Origin: Streptomyces tardus
GTDB taxonomy: Bacteria; Actinomycetota; Actinomycetes; Streptomycetales; Streptomycetaceae
Assembly: GCF_018101125.2 (NCBI RefSeq)
Contig: NZ_JAELVF020000001.1
Coordinates: 2,120,778 to 2,184,777 of the forward strand
Direction: 5' to 3'
Length of the DNA stretch: 64,000 nucleotides
In this document: positions 25,932 to 34,752 of the stretch, in pieces
How positions within the stretch are numbered: position 1 is the first letter of the stretch
Layout: each line of letters opens with the position of its first letter
Notes under the pieces: model-generated
Told to the model about the DNA's origin: nothing
The model's input: only the letters and a program-made list of their open reading frames with translations
Databases searched by the model: none
Translations under genes and position numbers: made by a program

Positions 25932-27710
25932 GTGGCGGAACGAAACACAGCTGCCGTTGACGTGGCGAGCGCGACCGCCGGGAGCGAGGAGACTTCGCCC
26001 CCGGCGAGCGCGCCGAAGGAACCGAAGAGTGCGTCGAGGCCCGAAAAGGCCTCGACGACGACCGAGAGGTCCGAGGACTCCGACGGATCCGAGGAGAAGG
26101 CCACGGCCGACGGCAGAAAGCCGCATCGCACCCCCGCAGGTACCAAAGGCGCTCCGAGCGAGCTGCACAGCGGTCACAAGCTCGCCCGCCGGTACCGCCT
26201 GGAGGAGTGCACCACCAGGCTCGACGGCTTCAGCAGCTGGCGTGCCGTGGACGAGAAGCTCCGGCGCGCGGTGGGCGTCCACCTGCTGCCCTCGGGGCAC
26301 AGCAGAGCGCGTGCCGTGCTCGACGCGGCCCGCTCCTCCGCGCTGCTCGGCGACCCCCGCTTCGTCCAGGTGCTGGACGCGGTGGAGGAGGGCGACATGG
26401 TCTACGTCGTCCACGAATGGCTGCCCGACGCGGTGCCGCTCACCGAGGTGCTCGCGGCCGGGCCGCTGGAGCCGTACGACGCGTACCAGCTCGCCCACCA
26501 GGTCGGCCAGGCCATGGCCTCGGCGCACCGCGAGGGGCTCGCCCATCTGCGCCTGACCCCGGGCGCCGTGCTGCGCACCGGCTCCGGCCAGTACCGCATC
26601 CGCGGTCTCGCGGTGAACGCAGCTCTGCGCGGCATCACCGACGACCGCCCCGAGCGGGTGGACACCGAGGCGATCGGCGCCCTGCTCTACGCCGCGCTGA
26701 CCCAACGCTGGCCCTACGAGCGGGACGCCTACGGGCTCACCGGCGTCGGCGGCCTCGCAGGCGGCACCCTCCCGCCCGACCAGGTCCGCGCCGGAGTGCA
26801 CCGCGGCCTGTCCGACGTCGCCATGCGAGCGCTGGTCAACAAGGGCGCGACCGCCGCCAGCCAGGACCCGCCCTGCACCACGCCGCAGGAGCTTGTCACC
26901 GCGCTGACCGAGCTGCCCCGCATCAAGGCGCCCGAGCCGGAGTTCCCCGCCGCCTACCAGCGCCGGGAGTACCCGCCGTACGCCCGGGGCGCCTACTCGA
27001 ACAAGCCGGCAGCGGCGGCAGCTCCTCGCGAGCCTGTCGTCGCCGCGCCCGCCCCCACCCTGCCCGGACGCACCGGCAAGGCGCTCAAGTGGGGTGTCTC
27101 GGCGCTACTCATCGCCGCGCTCGGCCTGGGCAGTTGGCAGGTGGCGGACGCGCTGATGAACGGCGGCGGGCCCAGCGGCGGCGAGCAGGACGCCGACGAC
27201 TCCGGCTCCGACGACAAGCCGAAGCAGCAGGCCGCCGGCAGCAGGCTGACGATCCAGGACGCCCGTGAGTACTACCCCGACGGCCGCCCGCAGGCCGCCG
27301 ACAAGGTGGCGCTCAGCTACGACGGCGACCCCAAGACCCACTGGAACACCAAGAGCTTCCAGGACGGCCCGGCCACCGCCCCGTACAAGGACGGCGTCGG
27401 CATCGTCTACGACCTCGGCAAGGCGAAGAAGATCTCCTCGGTCTCCCTCAACCTGCGCAACAGCGGCGAGCACACCGAGATCGCGCTCTACGCCCCCGAT
27501 TCCCTCGCCCCGTCGAGCGGTCCGGGGTCGCTGCCCCGGATCGGCGCCGCGAGGACGACCGGTGCCTCGGCCGCGGTGAAGCTCAAGAAGCCGGTGGAGT
27601 CCCGCTACGTGCTGGTGTGGCTGACGGCGATGCCGCACTCGGGCAGCGACGGCTTCAGTTCAGCCGGATACAAGCAGGGGATCTCGCATGTGGTGGTGAA
27701 GGGGTCCTAG
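25932..27710 (+). CDS. Membrane pseudokinase with extracytoplasmic discoidin-like domain
   Basis: A 592-residue protein. After an acidic disordered N-terminus of about 75 residues comes a kinase-like fold (LARRYRLEECTTRLDGFSSWRAVDEKLRRAVGVHLL to about residue 330). The catalytic loop reads HLRLTPGAVLRT instead of HRDxKPxN, and no DFG or glycine loop is present, so phosphotransfer is not expected. A single membrane helix follows (ALKWGVSALLIAALGLGSWQVA). The outer domain (SRLTIQDAREYYPDGRPQAADKVALSYDGDPKTHWNT) resembles discoidin/F5-8C folds. By analogy with the mycobacterial MviN pseudokinase it may link MurJ activity to envelope signals. GTG 25932 has GGAGG upstream. Confidence 0.82.
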   Translation: MAERNTAAVDVASATAGSEETSPPASAPKEPKSASRPEKASTTTERSEDSDGSEEKATADGRKPHRTPAGTKGAPSELHSGHKLARRYRLEECTTRLDGFSSWRAVDEKLRRAVGVHLLPSGHSRARAVLDAARSSALLGDPRFVQVLDAVEEGDMVYVVHEWLPDAVPLTEVLAAGPLEPYDAYQLAHQVGQAMASAHREGLAHLRLTPGAVLRTGSGQYRIRGLAVNAALRGITDDRPERVDTEAIGALLYAALTQRWPYERDAYGLTGVGGLAGGTLPPDQVRAGVHRGLSDVAMRALVNKGATAASQDPPCTTPQELVTALTELPRIKAPEPEFPAAYQRREYPPYARGAYSNKPAAAAAPREPVVAAPAPTLPGRTGKALKWGVSALLIAALGLGSWQVADALMNGGGPSGGEQDADDSGSDDKPKQQAAGSRLTIQDAREYYPDGRPQAADKVALSYDGDPKTHWNTKSFQDGPATAPYKDGVGIVYDLGKAKKISSVSLNLRNSGEHTEIALYAPDSLAPSSGPGSLPRIGAARTTGASAAVKLKKPVESRYVLVWLTAMPHSGSDGFSSAGYKQGISHVVVKGS

Positions 27711-27723
27711 GATCTGCCCCACC

Positions 27724-28497
27724 ATGACCGATCACGATCCCGCCAGGCAGTCACCCGGCCCGTCCGCCCCTGCCGAGGCCACCGACGCCGAGCTTCTGAC
27801 CCGTCATGTCGACGGCGACCCCGACGCCTTCGGCGAGCTCGTACGCCGCCACCGCGACCGGCTGTGGGCCGTGGCGCTGCGGACGCTCGGCGACCGTGAG
27901 GAGGCCGCGGACGCCGTGCAGGACGCGCTGGTCTCGGCGTACCGGTCGGCGCGCACCTTCCAGGGCAGGTCCGCGGTGACGACCTGGTTGCACCGCATCA
28001 CCGTCAACGCGTGCATCGACCGCGCACGCAAGGCGGCCTCGCGCCGGATGTCCCTGACCGACGACACGGAGAAGCTGGATCAGCTGCTCGAACCGCAGGA
28101 GTCTGCGGCCGTACCGGCGGAGCGGGCCGATCTCCAACGCCAAGTGGTCGCAGCGCTCGACGAGTTGCCGACCGACCAGCGCGCAGCCCTGGTCCTGGTG
28201 GACATGCAGGGCTACCCGGTCGCCGAGGCCGCCCAGATGCTCGACATCCCACCGGGCACGGTCAAGAGCCGGTGCGCCCGCGGCAGAGCCCGGCTGCTCC
28301 CGCTCGTCAGACATCTGCGTCCCGGCAGCGACCCCGAGGACCGGGGGAGCAGCCCGCCGGGCGCCACCGGCCGCGGCTCCACCAGAGCCCCCACGGTGAA
28401 GGAACGGGAACGGAACCGGACGCGGGGGACATCCGTCCCACCGGCAGGACAGGGCGAAGGAGCCGGAGCAGTGAAGGACGGAGGTGCACCCTCATGA
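27724..28497 (+). CDS. sigM: ECF RNA polymerase sigma factor SigM
   Basis: A 257-residue ECF sigma factor. Region 2 is at about residues 22-95 (DPDAFGELVRRHRDRLWAVALRTLGDREEAADAVQDALVSAYRSARTF) and region 4 at about 130-195 (LDELPTDQRAALVLVDMQGYPVAEAAQMLDIPPGTVKSRCARGRARL). A disordered C-terminal tail of about 60 residues follows. It lies 13 bp after the pseudokinase gene. Its stop overlaps the anti-sigma start (ATGA), which implies translational coupling. Both gene order and sequence match the conserved murJ-sigM-trxB block of actinomycetes. Confidence 0.9.
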   Translation: MTDHDPARQSPGPSAPAEATDAELLTRHVDGDPDAFGELVRRHRDRLWAVALRTLGDREEAADAVQDALVSAYRSARTFQGRSAVTTWLHRITVNACIDRARKAASRRMSLTDDTEKLDQLLEPQESAAVPAERADLQRQVVAALDELPTDQRAALVLVDMQGYPVAEAAQMLDIPPGTVKSRCARGRARLLPLVRHLRPGSDPEDRGSSPPGATGRGSTRAPTVKERERNRTRGTSVPPAGQGEGAGAVKDGGAPS

Positions 28498-29534
28498 CCG
28501 AGCCTTTCCCGACGTCCGGAGCTGACGAGCACCCTGAGGTCGCCGATATCTCCGCTCTGGGCGAAGGATTGCTGCCGCCCGACCGTTCCGCCGACGTCAC
28601 CGCACACCTCGCCTCCTGCACGCTCTGCGCAGATGTGCGGGAGTCGCTGGAGGAGATCCGTTCGGCACTCGGTACGTTGCCGGGGCCGGTCCGGATGCCG
28701 GAGGACGTGGCCGGGCGCATCGACGCGGCGCTGGCCGCCGAAGCGCTGCTGAACGCGGAGGCCCGCGCCGAGTCGGCGGCCACCGCCTCTTCCGCACCGG
28801 GCAGAACCGCCGTCGGCCGTACGGCGGCAGCGGATCCTGCGGTGGATCCCGGCTCTGCTGAGACTGGTTCTGCGGAGTCTGATGCGGCAGCGCCTGTTTC
28901 ACGTGAAACAGGCAAGCCCGCTCCCCTGCGCGAGCGCCGCGCCGGCGGCGCTTCCCGTCGGCCACCGTCACGCAGCGGCGCAAGCGCCGGTCCGGGGCGT
29001 TCCTCCCGTCGCCGTCGGCTGATCCTGACCTCCGCAGCAGCCTGCGCAGCGCTCGTCGTCGGCGGACTGATGGTTCCGCTGCTCATGCAGGACAACGACG
29101 ACAGCGCGGGCATCGCTCAGAGCGACACCACGAAGGACGGCGAGCGCGGCATCGCCGCGGCCGACCTCGCCGCCCAGGTGCGAGAGCTGCTGGACGCCTC
29201 GCCCCAGGACACCTCCCGGGAACAACCGCCGTCCGCCGAGGGCAGCAGGAACCCCGGGCAGCCGAGCCGTCAGGAGGATTCCAGCGCCAGCCCCTTCGGC
29301 GCGGAGACCGCGGCCGAGGTGCCCGAATGCGTCAGCAAGGCCATCGACCGCACCGAGACACCGCTCGCCGTCAGCCGCGAGACGTACGAGGGCGTGGAGT
29401 CCTACGTCGTCGTCCTGCCGCATGCGGGCGAGCAGCGTCAGGTGGACGCCTACGTCGTGGGCGCCGACTGCACCGACGCCGCCGACGGCGGGCCCGGCAA
29501 GGTACTCGCCGAGCGGACTGTCGACCGCCCCTGA
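28494..29534 (+). CDS. Zinc-type anti-sigma factor, membrane-bound, partner of SigM
   Basis: A 346-residue protein. The N-terminal anti-sigma domain carries a ZAS-like motif HLASCTLC (H-x3-C-x2-C, about residues 38-45) after EVADISALGEGLLPPDRSADVTA. A long disordered basic linker, one membrane helix (LILTSAAACAALVVGGLMVPLL) and an extracytoplasmic domain with two cysteines (PECVSK, GADCTD) follow. It should hold SigM at the membrane until an envelope signal releases it. The start overlaps the sigM stop by 4 nt, with GGAGG just upstream. A perfect parS site lies inside the gene and is read as part of PVSRETG. Confidence 0.85.
   Translation: MTEPFPTSGADEHPEVADISALGEGLLPPDRSADVTAHLASCTLCADVRESLEEIRSALGTLPGPVRMPEDVAGRIDAALAAEALLNAEARAESAATASSAPGRTAVGRTAAADPAVDPGSAETGSAESDAAAPVSRETGKPAPLRERRAGGASRRPPSRSGASAGPGRSSRRRRLILTSAAACAALVVGGLMVPLLMQDNDDSAGIAQSDTTKDGERGIAAADLAAQVRELLDASPQDTSREQPPSAEGSRNPGQPSRQEDSSASPFGAETAAEVPECVSKAIDRTETPLAVSRETYEGVESYVVVLPHAGEQRQVDAYVVGADCTDAADGGPGKVLAERTVDRP
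28895..28910. promoter_or_regulatory. parS site (perfect, intragenic)
   Basis: TGTTTCACGTGAAACA within the anti-sigma gene, flanked by CC/GG to give a 20-bp palindrome. The encoded residues VSRET lie in the disordered linker, where sequence constraint is weak. Confidence 0.95.
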
Positions 29535-29622
29535 AACCGGGCTTGTACCCACTTGAAACCGGGCTGTACCCACTCGCCGGGCTCGCCGGCGGGTGGGACT
29601 CGGCATGAGGCGTCGTCGAGCG

Positions 29623-29649
29623 GGAATGCGCGCCCCGTAGGATCGCGTT
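29623..29649 (+). promoter_or_regulatory. SigR-type promoter of trxB
   Basis: GGAAT (29623-29627) and GTT (29647-29649) with a 19-bp spacer match the SigR (oxidative thiol stress) consensus GGAAT-N18/19-GTT. They lie 62 bp before trxB. Thioredoxin genes are known SigR targets in Streptomyces; the assignment here is by motif only. Confidence 0.55.
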
Positions 29650-29711
29650 GGGTGGAGTGAAGGCACCGCCCGGCAGATGCAGGAAACCTCGGCAGACAAG
29701 GATGACCCCCC

Positions 29712-30695
29712 GTGAGCGACGTCCGTAACGTGATCATCATCGGCTCCGGGCCCGCGGGCTACACCGCTGCGCTCTACACCGCACGCGCCTCGCTCGAGCC
29801 GCTGGTCTTCGAGGGCTCGGTCACCGCTGGCGGCGCCCTGATGAACACCACCGAGGTGGAGAACTTCCCCGGTTTCCAAGACGGGATCATGGGCCCCGAG
29901 CTGATGGACCAGATGCGTGCCCAGTCCGAGCGTTTCGGTGCCGAGCTGGTGCCGGACGACGTCACCGCGGTGGATCTGACCGGCGAGATCAAGACGGTCA
30001 CCGACTCCGAGGGCACCGTCCACCGCGCGAAGACGGTGATCATCACCACCGGCTCGCAGCACCGCAAGCTCAACCTGCCCAACGAGGACGAGCTCTCCGG
30101 TCGCGGCGTGTCCTACTGCGCCACCTGTGACGGCTTCTTCTTCCGTGAGCAGGACATCGCCGTCATCGGTGGCGGTGACACCGCCATGGAGGAAGCCACC
30201 TTCCTCTCCCGCTTCGCCAAGTCCGTCACCGTGGTACACCGCCGGGACACCCTGCGCGCCTCGAAGGCCATGCAGGAGCGGGCGTTCGCCGACCCGAAGA
30301 TCTCCTTCGCCTGGGACAGCGAGGTCAAGGAGATCCACTCGGCGGACGGGAAGCTCTCCTCTCTGACGCTCGCCGACACCAAGACCGGCGAGACCAAGGA
30401 GCTCGCGGTGTCGGGCCTCTTCGTCGCCATCGGCCACGACCCGCGCACCGAGCTGTTCAAGGATGTGCTCGCGCTCGACGAGGAGGGCTACCTCACCGTC
30501 GACAGCCCCTCCACCCGTACGAACATCCCGGGCGTCTTCGCCGCCGGTGACGTCGTCGACCACACCTACCGCCAGGCGATCACCGCGGCTGGCACCGGCT
30601 GCTCCGCCGCACTCGACGCTGAGCGCTTTCTCGCCGCGCTCACTGACGGCATCGCCGAGGCAGCGGAGCCCGAGCAGGCCGCCGCCGCGATCTGA
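29712..30695 (+). CDS. trxB: Thioredoxin reductase (NADPH)
   Basis: The 327-residue flavoprotein transfers electrons from NADPH via FAD and the redox-active CATC pair to thioredoxin. Motifs are the FAD-binding [16 protein letters not shown] (12-27), the disulfide YCATCDG (about 134-140), the NADPH-binding [10 protein letters not shown] with [10 protein letters not shown], and the second FAD motif [23 protein letters not shown]. The start is GTG 29712. Unlike the trxBA arrangement of S. coelicolor, no thioredoxin gene follows: the next 270 bp contain no CGPC-bearing frame. A SigR-type promoter lies upstream. Confidence 0.95.
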   Translation: MSDVRNVIIIGSGPAGYTAALYTARASLEPLVFEGSVTAGGALMNTTEVENFPGFQDGIMGPELMDQMRAQSERFGAELVPDDVTAVDLTGEIKTVTDSEGTVHRAKTVIITTGSQHRKLNLPNEDELSGRGVSYCATCDGFFFREQDIAVIGGGDTAMEEATFLSRFAKSVTVVHRRDTLRASKAMQERAFADPKISFAWDSEVKEIHSADGKLSSLTLADTKTGETKELAVSGLFVAIGHDPRTELFKDVLALDEEGYLTVDSPSTRTNIPGVFAAGDVVDHTYRQAITAAGTGCSAALDAERFLAALTDGIAEAAEPEQAAAAI

Positions 30696-30968
30696 GGGAC
30701 GACGCGTTCTCGCTGATCATCGCTCCTCGCGTTTCACGTGAAACGGGCTGCCGCGCCACGCGGCAGCCCGTTCGCCGTAGTCGCCGCGTCCCGCCCGTCC
30801 CGCACGCAGCGCGCCCCGGCAGGGGTTCGCGCCAGGCAACGAGGCTGAGCGGCCTCCAACCAGGCACACACCGCCACACAGGCGGCCTCCGTACAGACGA
30901 GCGCCGCGCGGATCACCTCCGCACGGCGCTCGTGCACTTCGCTCAGAACGCTTCTCCGAGAACCGTTC
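30696..30968. other. trxB-parB gap with parS-like core and terminator
   Basis: Between these convergent genes, 30730-30745 reads CGTTTCACGTGAAACG (parS core perfect, outer bases swapped). A 12-bp perfect stem (30744-30755 with 30759-30770, loop CCA) follows immediately and probably ends trxB transcription. A 67-codon minus-strand frame (30734-30937) lacks a ribosome-binding site and known motifs, and I do not call it a gene. Confidence 0.7.
30730..30745. promoter_or_regulatory. parS-like site (14/16)
   Basis: Core GTTTCACGTGAAAC is intact; both outermost bases differ from the consensus but remain palindromic. It abuts the trxB terminator stem. Confidence 0.8.
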
Positions 30969-32126
30969 CTACTCTTCGTCCTCGCTCTCGGGCCCGGGGA
31001 GTTGGTCGAGGACCTTCCCCTCGCCGGGCGCCATCTGCGTCAGGATGCGCTCCAGATCCTCCATCGAGGCGAACTCGACGACGATCTTTCCCTTCTTCTG
31101 ACCCAGATCGACCTTCACCCGCGTCTCGTAGCGGTCGGACAGCCGACCCGCGAGCTGGTCCAGCGAAGGCGAGATGCGCTTTCCCGCCCGCGGCTTCCGC
31201 GGACGCTTCCTGGCACTCTCCGAACCCATCAGGGTCACGATCTCCTCGACCGCGCGCACCGAGAGCCCTTCGGCGACGATGCGGTGAGCCAGCCGATCCT
31301 GCTCCTCCGCGTCGTCCACGGAGAGCAGCGCCCGAGCGTGGCCGGCCGAGAGCACACCCGCCGCGACCCTGCGCTGCACCGGCGGCGAAAGCCGCAGCAG
31401 GCGGAGCGTGTTGGAGACCTGCGGACGCGAACGCCCGATGCGGTCCGCCAACTGGTCGTGCGTACAGCTGAAGTCCTTCAGCAGCTGGTCGTAGGCCGCG
31501 GCCTCCTCGAGCGGGTTGAGCTGTGCCCGGTGCAGATTCTCCAGCAGGGCGTCCAGGAGGAGCTTGTCGTCCTCGGTCGCCCGTACGATCGCGGGGATCT
31601 TCTCCAGCCCCGCCTCGCGGCAGGCCCGCCAACGTCGCTCACCCATGATGAGCTCGTAGGAGTCACCGCCCAGCCGGCGGAGCACGACCGGCTGGAGAAG
31701 ACCGACCTCCTGGATGGAGGTCACCAGCTCCGCCAGCGCGTCCTCGTCGAAGACCTCCCGCGGCTGACGCGGGTTGGGGCTGATCGCGTCGATCGGCACC
31801 TCGGCGAAGTAGGCGCCCGCCACCGCGTCGGACGCCGCGCCCGAGTCGCCGTCGTTCTGCGCCGGCACCGTACCGCCTGTCCCGCGCTCGCCGGTGGTGG
31901 TGGCCTCCTCCGCCCGGCCGCCGGACTTGGCCGAGCCACCGCCCGCAGCGCCGCCCTTGCCTGCGACCACCTTCGCCGCAGCCACGCCACGGTCCGAACC
32001 GAGCACACCTGCCGCCGTGTTGCCGCCCCTGACGCCGGTCTGCCCTCCGGCGGAGTCATCCGTCTTGGGAGCGGCAGGGATCAGCGCGCCGAGCCCGCGG
32101 CCCAACCCTCTCCGTCGATCACTCAC
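30969..32126 (-). CDS. parB: Chromosome-partitioning protein ParB
   Basis: The 385-residue CTP-dependent DNA clamp loads at parS. It starts [17 protein letters not shown], the typical ParB opening. A long Gly/Ala-rich disordered linker (about residues 20-115) is followed by the CTPase/N domain ([40 protein letters not shown], then [12 protein letters not shown]). The central helix-turn-helix region is [25 protein letters not shown] with GHARALLS. The C-terminal dimer domain ends SEDEE. GTG 32126 overlaps the parA stop by 4 nt. Its targets are the parS sites at 16.5-33.4 kb in this window. Confidence 0.96.
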   Translation of the reverse strand: MSDRRRGLGRGLGALIPAAPKTDDSAGGQTGVRGGNTAAGVLGSDRGVAAAKVVAGKGGAAGGGSAKSGGRAEEATTTGERGTGGTVPAQNDGDSGAASDAVAGAYFAEVPIDAISPNPRQPREVFDEDALAELVTSIQEVGLLQPVVLRRLGGDSYELIMGERRWRACREAGLEKIPAIVRATEDDKLLLDALLENLHRAQLNPLEEAAAYDQLLKDFSCTHDQLADRIGRSRPQVSNTLRLLRLSPPVQRRVAAGVLSAGHARALLSVDDAEEQDRLAHRIVAEGLSVRAVEEIVTLMGSESARKRPRKPRAGKRISPSLDQLAGRLSDRYETRVKVDLGQKKGKIVVEFASMEDLERILTQMAPGEGKVLDQLPGPESEDEE

Positions 32127-33172
32127 TGCTTGCCCTCCACCGTGCTGTGCTGTTCCTGGTGCGGGTGAGCTCCCCGCAGAGCGATCTCCCGCGCGGCCTC
32201 CAGGTACGAGAGCGCACCACTGGAACCCGGGTCGTACGTCAGAACGGTCTGGCCGTAGCTGGGCGCCTCGGAAATCCGTACCGAACGGGGGATGTTGGTC
32301 CGCAGCACCTCGTTGCTGAAGTGGCTGCGGACCTCCTCTGCCACCTGCGACGCCAGCCGGGTCCGACCGTCGTACATGGTGAGCAGAATGGTCGAGATGT
32401 GGAGCGTCGGATTGAGGTGGCCCTTCACCAGGTCGACGTTCCGCAGCAGCTGCCCGAGTCCTTCCAGCGCGTAGTACTCGCACTGGATCGGGATGACGAC
32501 CTCCGCACCCGCCACCAAGGCGTTGACCGTCAGCAGGCCGAGCGACGGCGGGCAGTCGATGAGCACGTAGTCCAGGGGCTGTTCGTACGCGCTGAGCGCA
32601 CGCTGGAGGCGGCTCTCTCGTGCGACCAGGGAGACCAACTCGATCTCGGCGCCCGCCAGATCGATGGTCGCCGGGGCACAGAACAGACCCTCGACGTCCT
32701 TGACCGGCTGAACCACCTCGGAGAGGGGCCTGCTGTCGACCAACACGTCGTAGATCGAGGGCACATCGGAGTGGTGGTCGATACCCAGAGCCGTCGAGGC
32801 GTTGCCCTGCGGGTCGAGGTCGACGACCAGCACACGCGCGCCGTGCAGAGCGAGCGAAGCCGCCAGGTTCACGGTCGAAGTGGTCTTGCCGACGCCACCC
32901 TTCTGGTTGGCGACGACCATGACCCGCGTCTCCTCGGGTCTGGGAAGACCCTCGCCGGCAGCGCGGGTCATCGCCTCGACAGCCTGCTGCGCGGCACGAC
33001 CGACGGGGGCGTCGTCCATCGGAGGCGGCGTTTCCCGAGTTTCACGTGAAACATCCGCCAGTTCGGAACGGGGACCGGGGACCGGCTCGGCCATCGGTCC
33101 CGCAAAGTTGGCGTCGGACCGCAACGGTTCACTCTCCTCGCAAGGCGCGTTGACAGTCTCAAAGCCTGCCAT
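32123..33172 (-). CDS. parA: Chromosome-partitioning ATPase ParA
   Basis: The 349-residue Walker-type ATPase works with ParB to segregate origins during sporulation septation. The deviant Walker A is [18 protein letters not shown], preceded by VMVVANQ. Walker A' is [13 protein letters not shown], the Walker B region [16 protein letters not shown], and [20 protein letters not shown] lies near the end. The first 80 residues are disordered. ATG 33172 is taken as start (GAAGG just upstream), although upstream in-frame starts exist. A near-perfect parS lies within codons 40-45, again read as VSRET. parA and parB form one operon. Confidence 0.95.
   Translation of the reverse strand: MAGFETVNAPCEESEPLRSDANFAGPMAEPVPGPRSELADVSRETRETPPPMDDAPVGRAAQQAVEAMTRAAGEGLPRPEETRVMVVANQKGGVGKTTSTVNLAASLALHGARVLVVDLDPQGNASTALGIDHHSDVPSIYDVLVDSRPLSEVVQPVKDVEGLFCAPATIDLAGAEIELVSLVARESRLQRALSAYEQPLDYVLIDCPPSLGLLTVNALVAGAEVVIPIQCEYYALEGLGQLLRNVDLVKGHLNPTLHISTILLTMYDGRTRLASQVAEEVRSHFSNEVLRTNIPRSVRISEAPSYGQTVLTYDPGSSGALSYLEAAREIALRGAHPHQEQHSTVEGKQ
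33038..33053. promoter_or_regulatory. parS site (15/16, inside parA)
   Basis: AGTTTCACGTGAAACA differs from consensus only in the first base. It lies in the disordered N-terminal coding region of parA. Confidence 0.9.
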
Positions 33173-33497
33173 GCCTTCGGGGTTCTGAACCACAGAGCCC
33201 CGCTTACCTGTGGACAACCTATCCGTTGTCGACGGAGCAGCGGGGCTCTGGTTGTGCTTACGGTCGCGAGGAGCGGCAGCCGCACGACCACGACTGATGA
33301 TTCCCTGAAGCAGAGAGCGACGTTTCACGTGAAACACGATGCACCTGGGCCGCACAACGTACGCAGCGACACTCCGCACCGCACCGCCACGACGGTGGCT
33401 TGGAGCACAAGCCCCTCACCATACGGCTCAGCGCGCCGGCTCCGACACCCCCGAACCCCGCGCCGGACTCGACGGCCCGGGGTCAGCGGGTGAGGTG
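33173..33497. other. parA upstream region with a perfect DnaA box and parS
   Basis: The 325-bp gap between parA and rsmG holds TGTGGACAA (33209-33217, a perfect minus-strand DnaA box) 37 bp before parA, and a parS at 33321-33336. It should include the parAB promoter. No gene is seen. Confidence 0.65.
33321..33336. promoter_or_regulatory. parS site (15/16)
   Basis: CGTTTCACGTGAAACA, one mismatch at the first base, 149 bp upstream of parA. Confidence 0.9.
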
Positions 33498-34241
33498 TCA
33501 GCGGGTACGACGTCGACGGGTGGCACGTCCGACCCGGGCGGCCCTGGCGCGCTTCGCGGCGAAACGGACGCCACCGGGGCTCTCGCCCACCTCGGCTCGT
33601 ACGACCGTGGAGAGCGGGTCCACCACACCGTCGCCGACCTGCACGATGGAGGTCTCCACCACGCCGAGCTTCTGCAACGCCGCGCGGGCGCCCAGCAGTT
33701 CCTCCTCCGCGGTGTCACCCTTGATCGCCAGCATCTCGCCGTACGGGCGCAGCAGCGGTACGCCCCAGCCGGCCAGCCGGTCCAGCGGCGCCACCGCGCG
33801 GGCGGTGACGACATGCACCGGCTCCAGCGAGCCGAGCACTTCCTCCGCCCGGCCGCGCGCGACCGTCACATGGTCCAGGCCCAGCAACTCGACGACCTCC
33901 CGCAGAAAGGTCGTACGACGCAGCAGCGGCTCCAGCAGCGTGATCTGAAGGTCCGGACGCACCAACGCCAGTGGGATGCCCGGCAGTCCGGCGCCCGAGC
34001 CGACATCGCAGACCGTGACGCCTTCCGGCACCACTTCGGAGAGCACCGCGCAGTTGAGCAGATGGCGCTCCCACAGCCGCGGGACCTCACGGGGTCCGAT
34101 GAGACCGCGCTTGACGCCCGCCTCGGCAAGGAGCTCGCCGTAACGCTGTGCCTCGCCGAAGGACTCACCGAAGAACTCGCGCGCGACTTCAGGAGCGGCA
34201 GGCAGCTCCTGAAGTCGCGGCGTTCCGCTCTGCTCCGTCAC
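33498..34241 (-). CDS. rsmG: 16S rRNA (guanine-527 N7) methyltransferase
   Basis: A 247-residue GidB/RsmG enzyme. It starts with the helical region AREFFGESFGEAQRYGELLAEAGVKRGLIGPREVPRLWERHLLNC. The SAM motif VCDVGSGAGLPGIPLALVRPDLQ follows, with ITLLEPLLRRTTFLREVV and VVTARAVAPLDRLAGW. It methylates G527 in the 530 loop; loss in Streptomyces gives low-level streptomycin resistance. The basic C-terminal tail (RARAARVGRATRRRRTR) is longer than in E. coli. GTG 34241 overlaps the jag stop by 4 nt. Confidence 0.95.
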   Translation of the reverse strand: MTEQSGTPRLQELPAAPEVAREFFGESFGEAQRYGELLAEAGVKRGLIGPREVPRLWERHLLNCAVLSEVVPEGVTVCDVGSGAGLPGIPLALVRPDLQITLLEPLLRRTTFLREVVELLGLDHVTVARGRAEEVLGSLEPVHVVTARAVAPLDRLAGWGVPLLRPYGEMLAIKGDTAEEELLGARAALQKLGVVETSIVQVGDGVVDPLSTVVRAEVGESPGGVRFAAKRARAARVGRATRRRRTR

Positions 34242-34741
34242 GGAAGGACGACCACACAGCGGTTCGGCTCCTCGCCCTCGGACTCGCTCCGCAGGCCCTC
34301 GGCCGCGACCGCGTCGTGCACCACCTTGCGCTCGAAGGGGGTCATCGGCCTGAGCTTGACGGGCTCGCCCGCGGACTTCGCCTCTTCGACCGCCTTGGTG
34401 CCCAGCTCGGTGAGCTCCTCGCGCTTGCGCGCACGGTGGCCGGCGATGTCCAGCATCAGCCGGCTGCGGTCACCGGTCTCCCGGTGGACCGCGAGACGGG
34501 TCAGCTCCTGGAGCGCCTCCAGCACCTCGCCGTCGTGGCCCACGAGCTTCTGGAGGTCGCGGGTGTGGGCGTCGCTGATGATGGAGACCAGCGCCCGCTC
34601 GCCCTCGACGTCCATGTCGATATCGCCGTCCAGGTCTGCGATGTCGAGCAGACCCTCCAGATAGTCAGCCGCGATCTCACCCTCCTGCTCGAGTCGGGTC
34701 AGGGTGTCGGTGCCCTCAGCGGCCTCGGTGGTGTCGGTCAC
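34238..34741 (-). CDS. jag: Jag/KhpB-like RNA-binding protein (KH-R3H)
   Basis: The 167-residue protein has an atypical KH domain (DMDVEGERALVSIISDAHTRDLQKLVGHDGEVLEALQELTRLAVHRETG) and a C-terminal R3H domain (LRPMTPFERKVVHDAVAA). It lies downstream of yidC, as in most Gram-positives. It is thought to bind RNA and affect cell envelope or division genes. GTG 34741 has AGGAG 9 nt upstream, which decides against the ORF start at 34756. The start overlaps nothing but lies 12 bp before the end of yidC, so the genes are tightly packed. Confidence 0.93.
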   Translation of the reverse strand: MTDTTEAAEGTDTLTRLEQEGEIAADYLEGLLDIADLDGDIDMDVEGERALVSIISDAHTRDLQKLVGHDGEVLEALQELTRLAVHRETGDRSRLMLDIAGHRARKREELTELGTKAVEEAKSAGEPVKLRPMTPFERKVVHDAVAAEGLRSESEGEEPNRCVVVLP

Positions 34742-34752
34742 CGATGGACTCC

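Noticed and set aside
30734..30937. 67-codon minus-strand frame between trxB and parB
   Set aside because: No ribosome-binding site or family motif, and its end overlaps the terminator stem and parS-like site.
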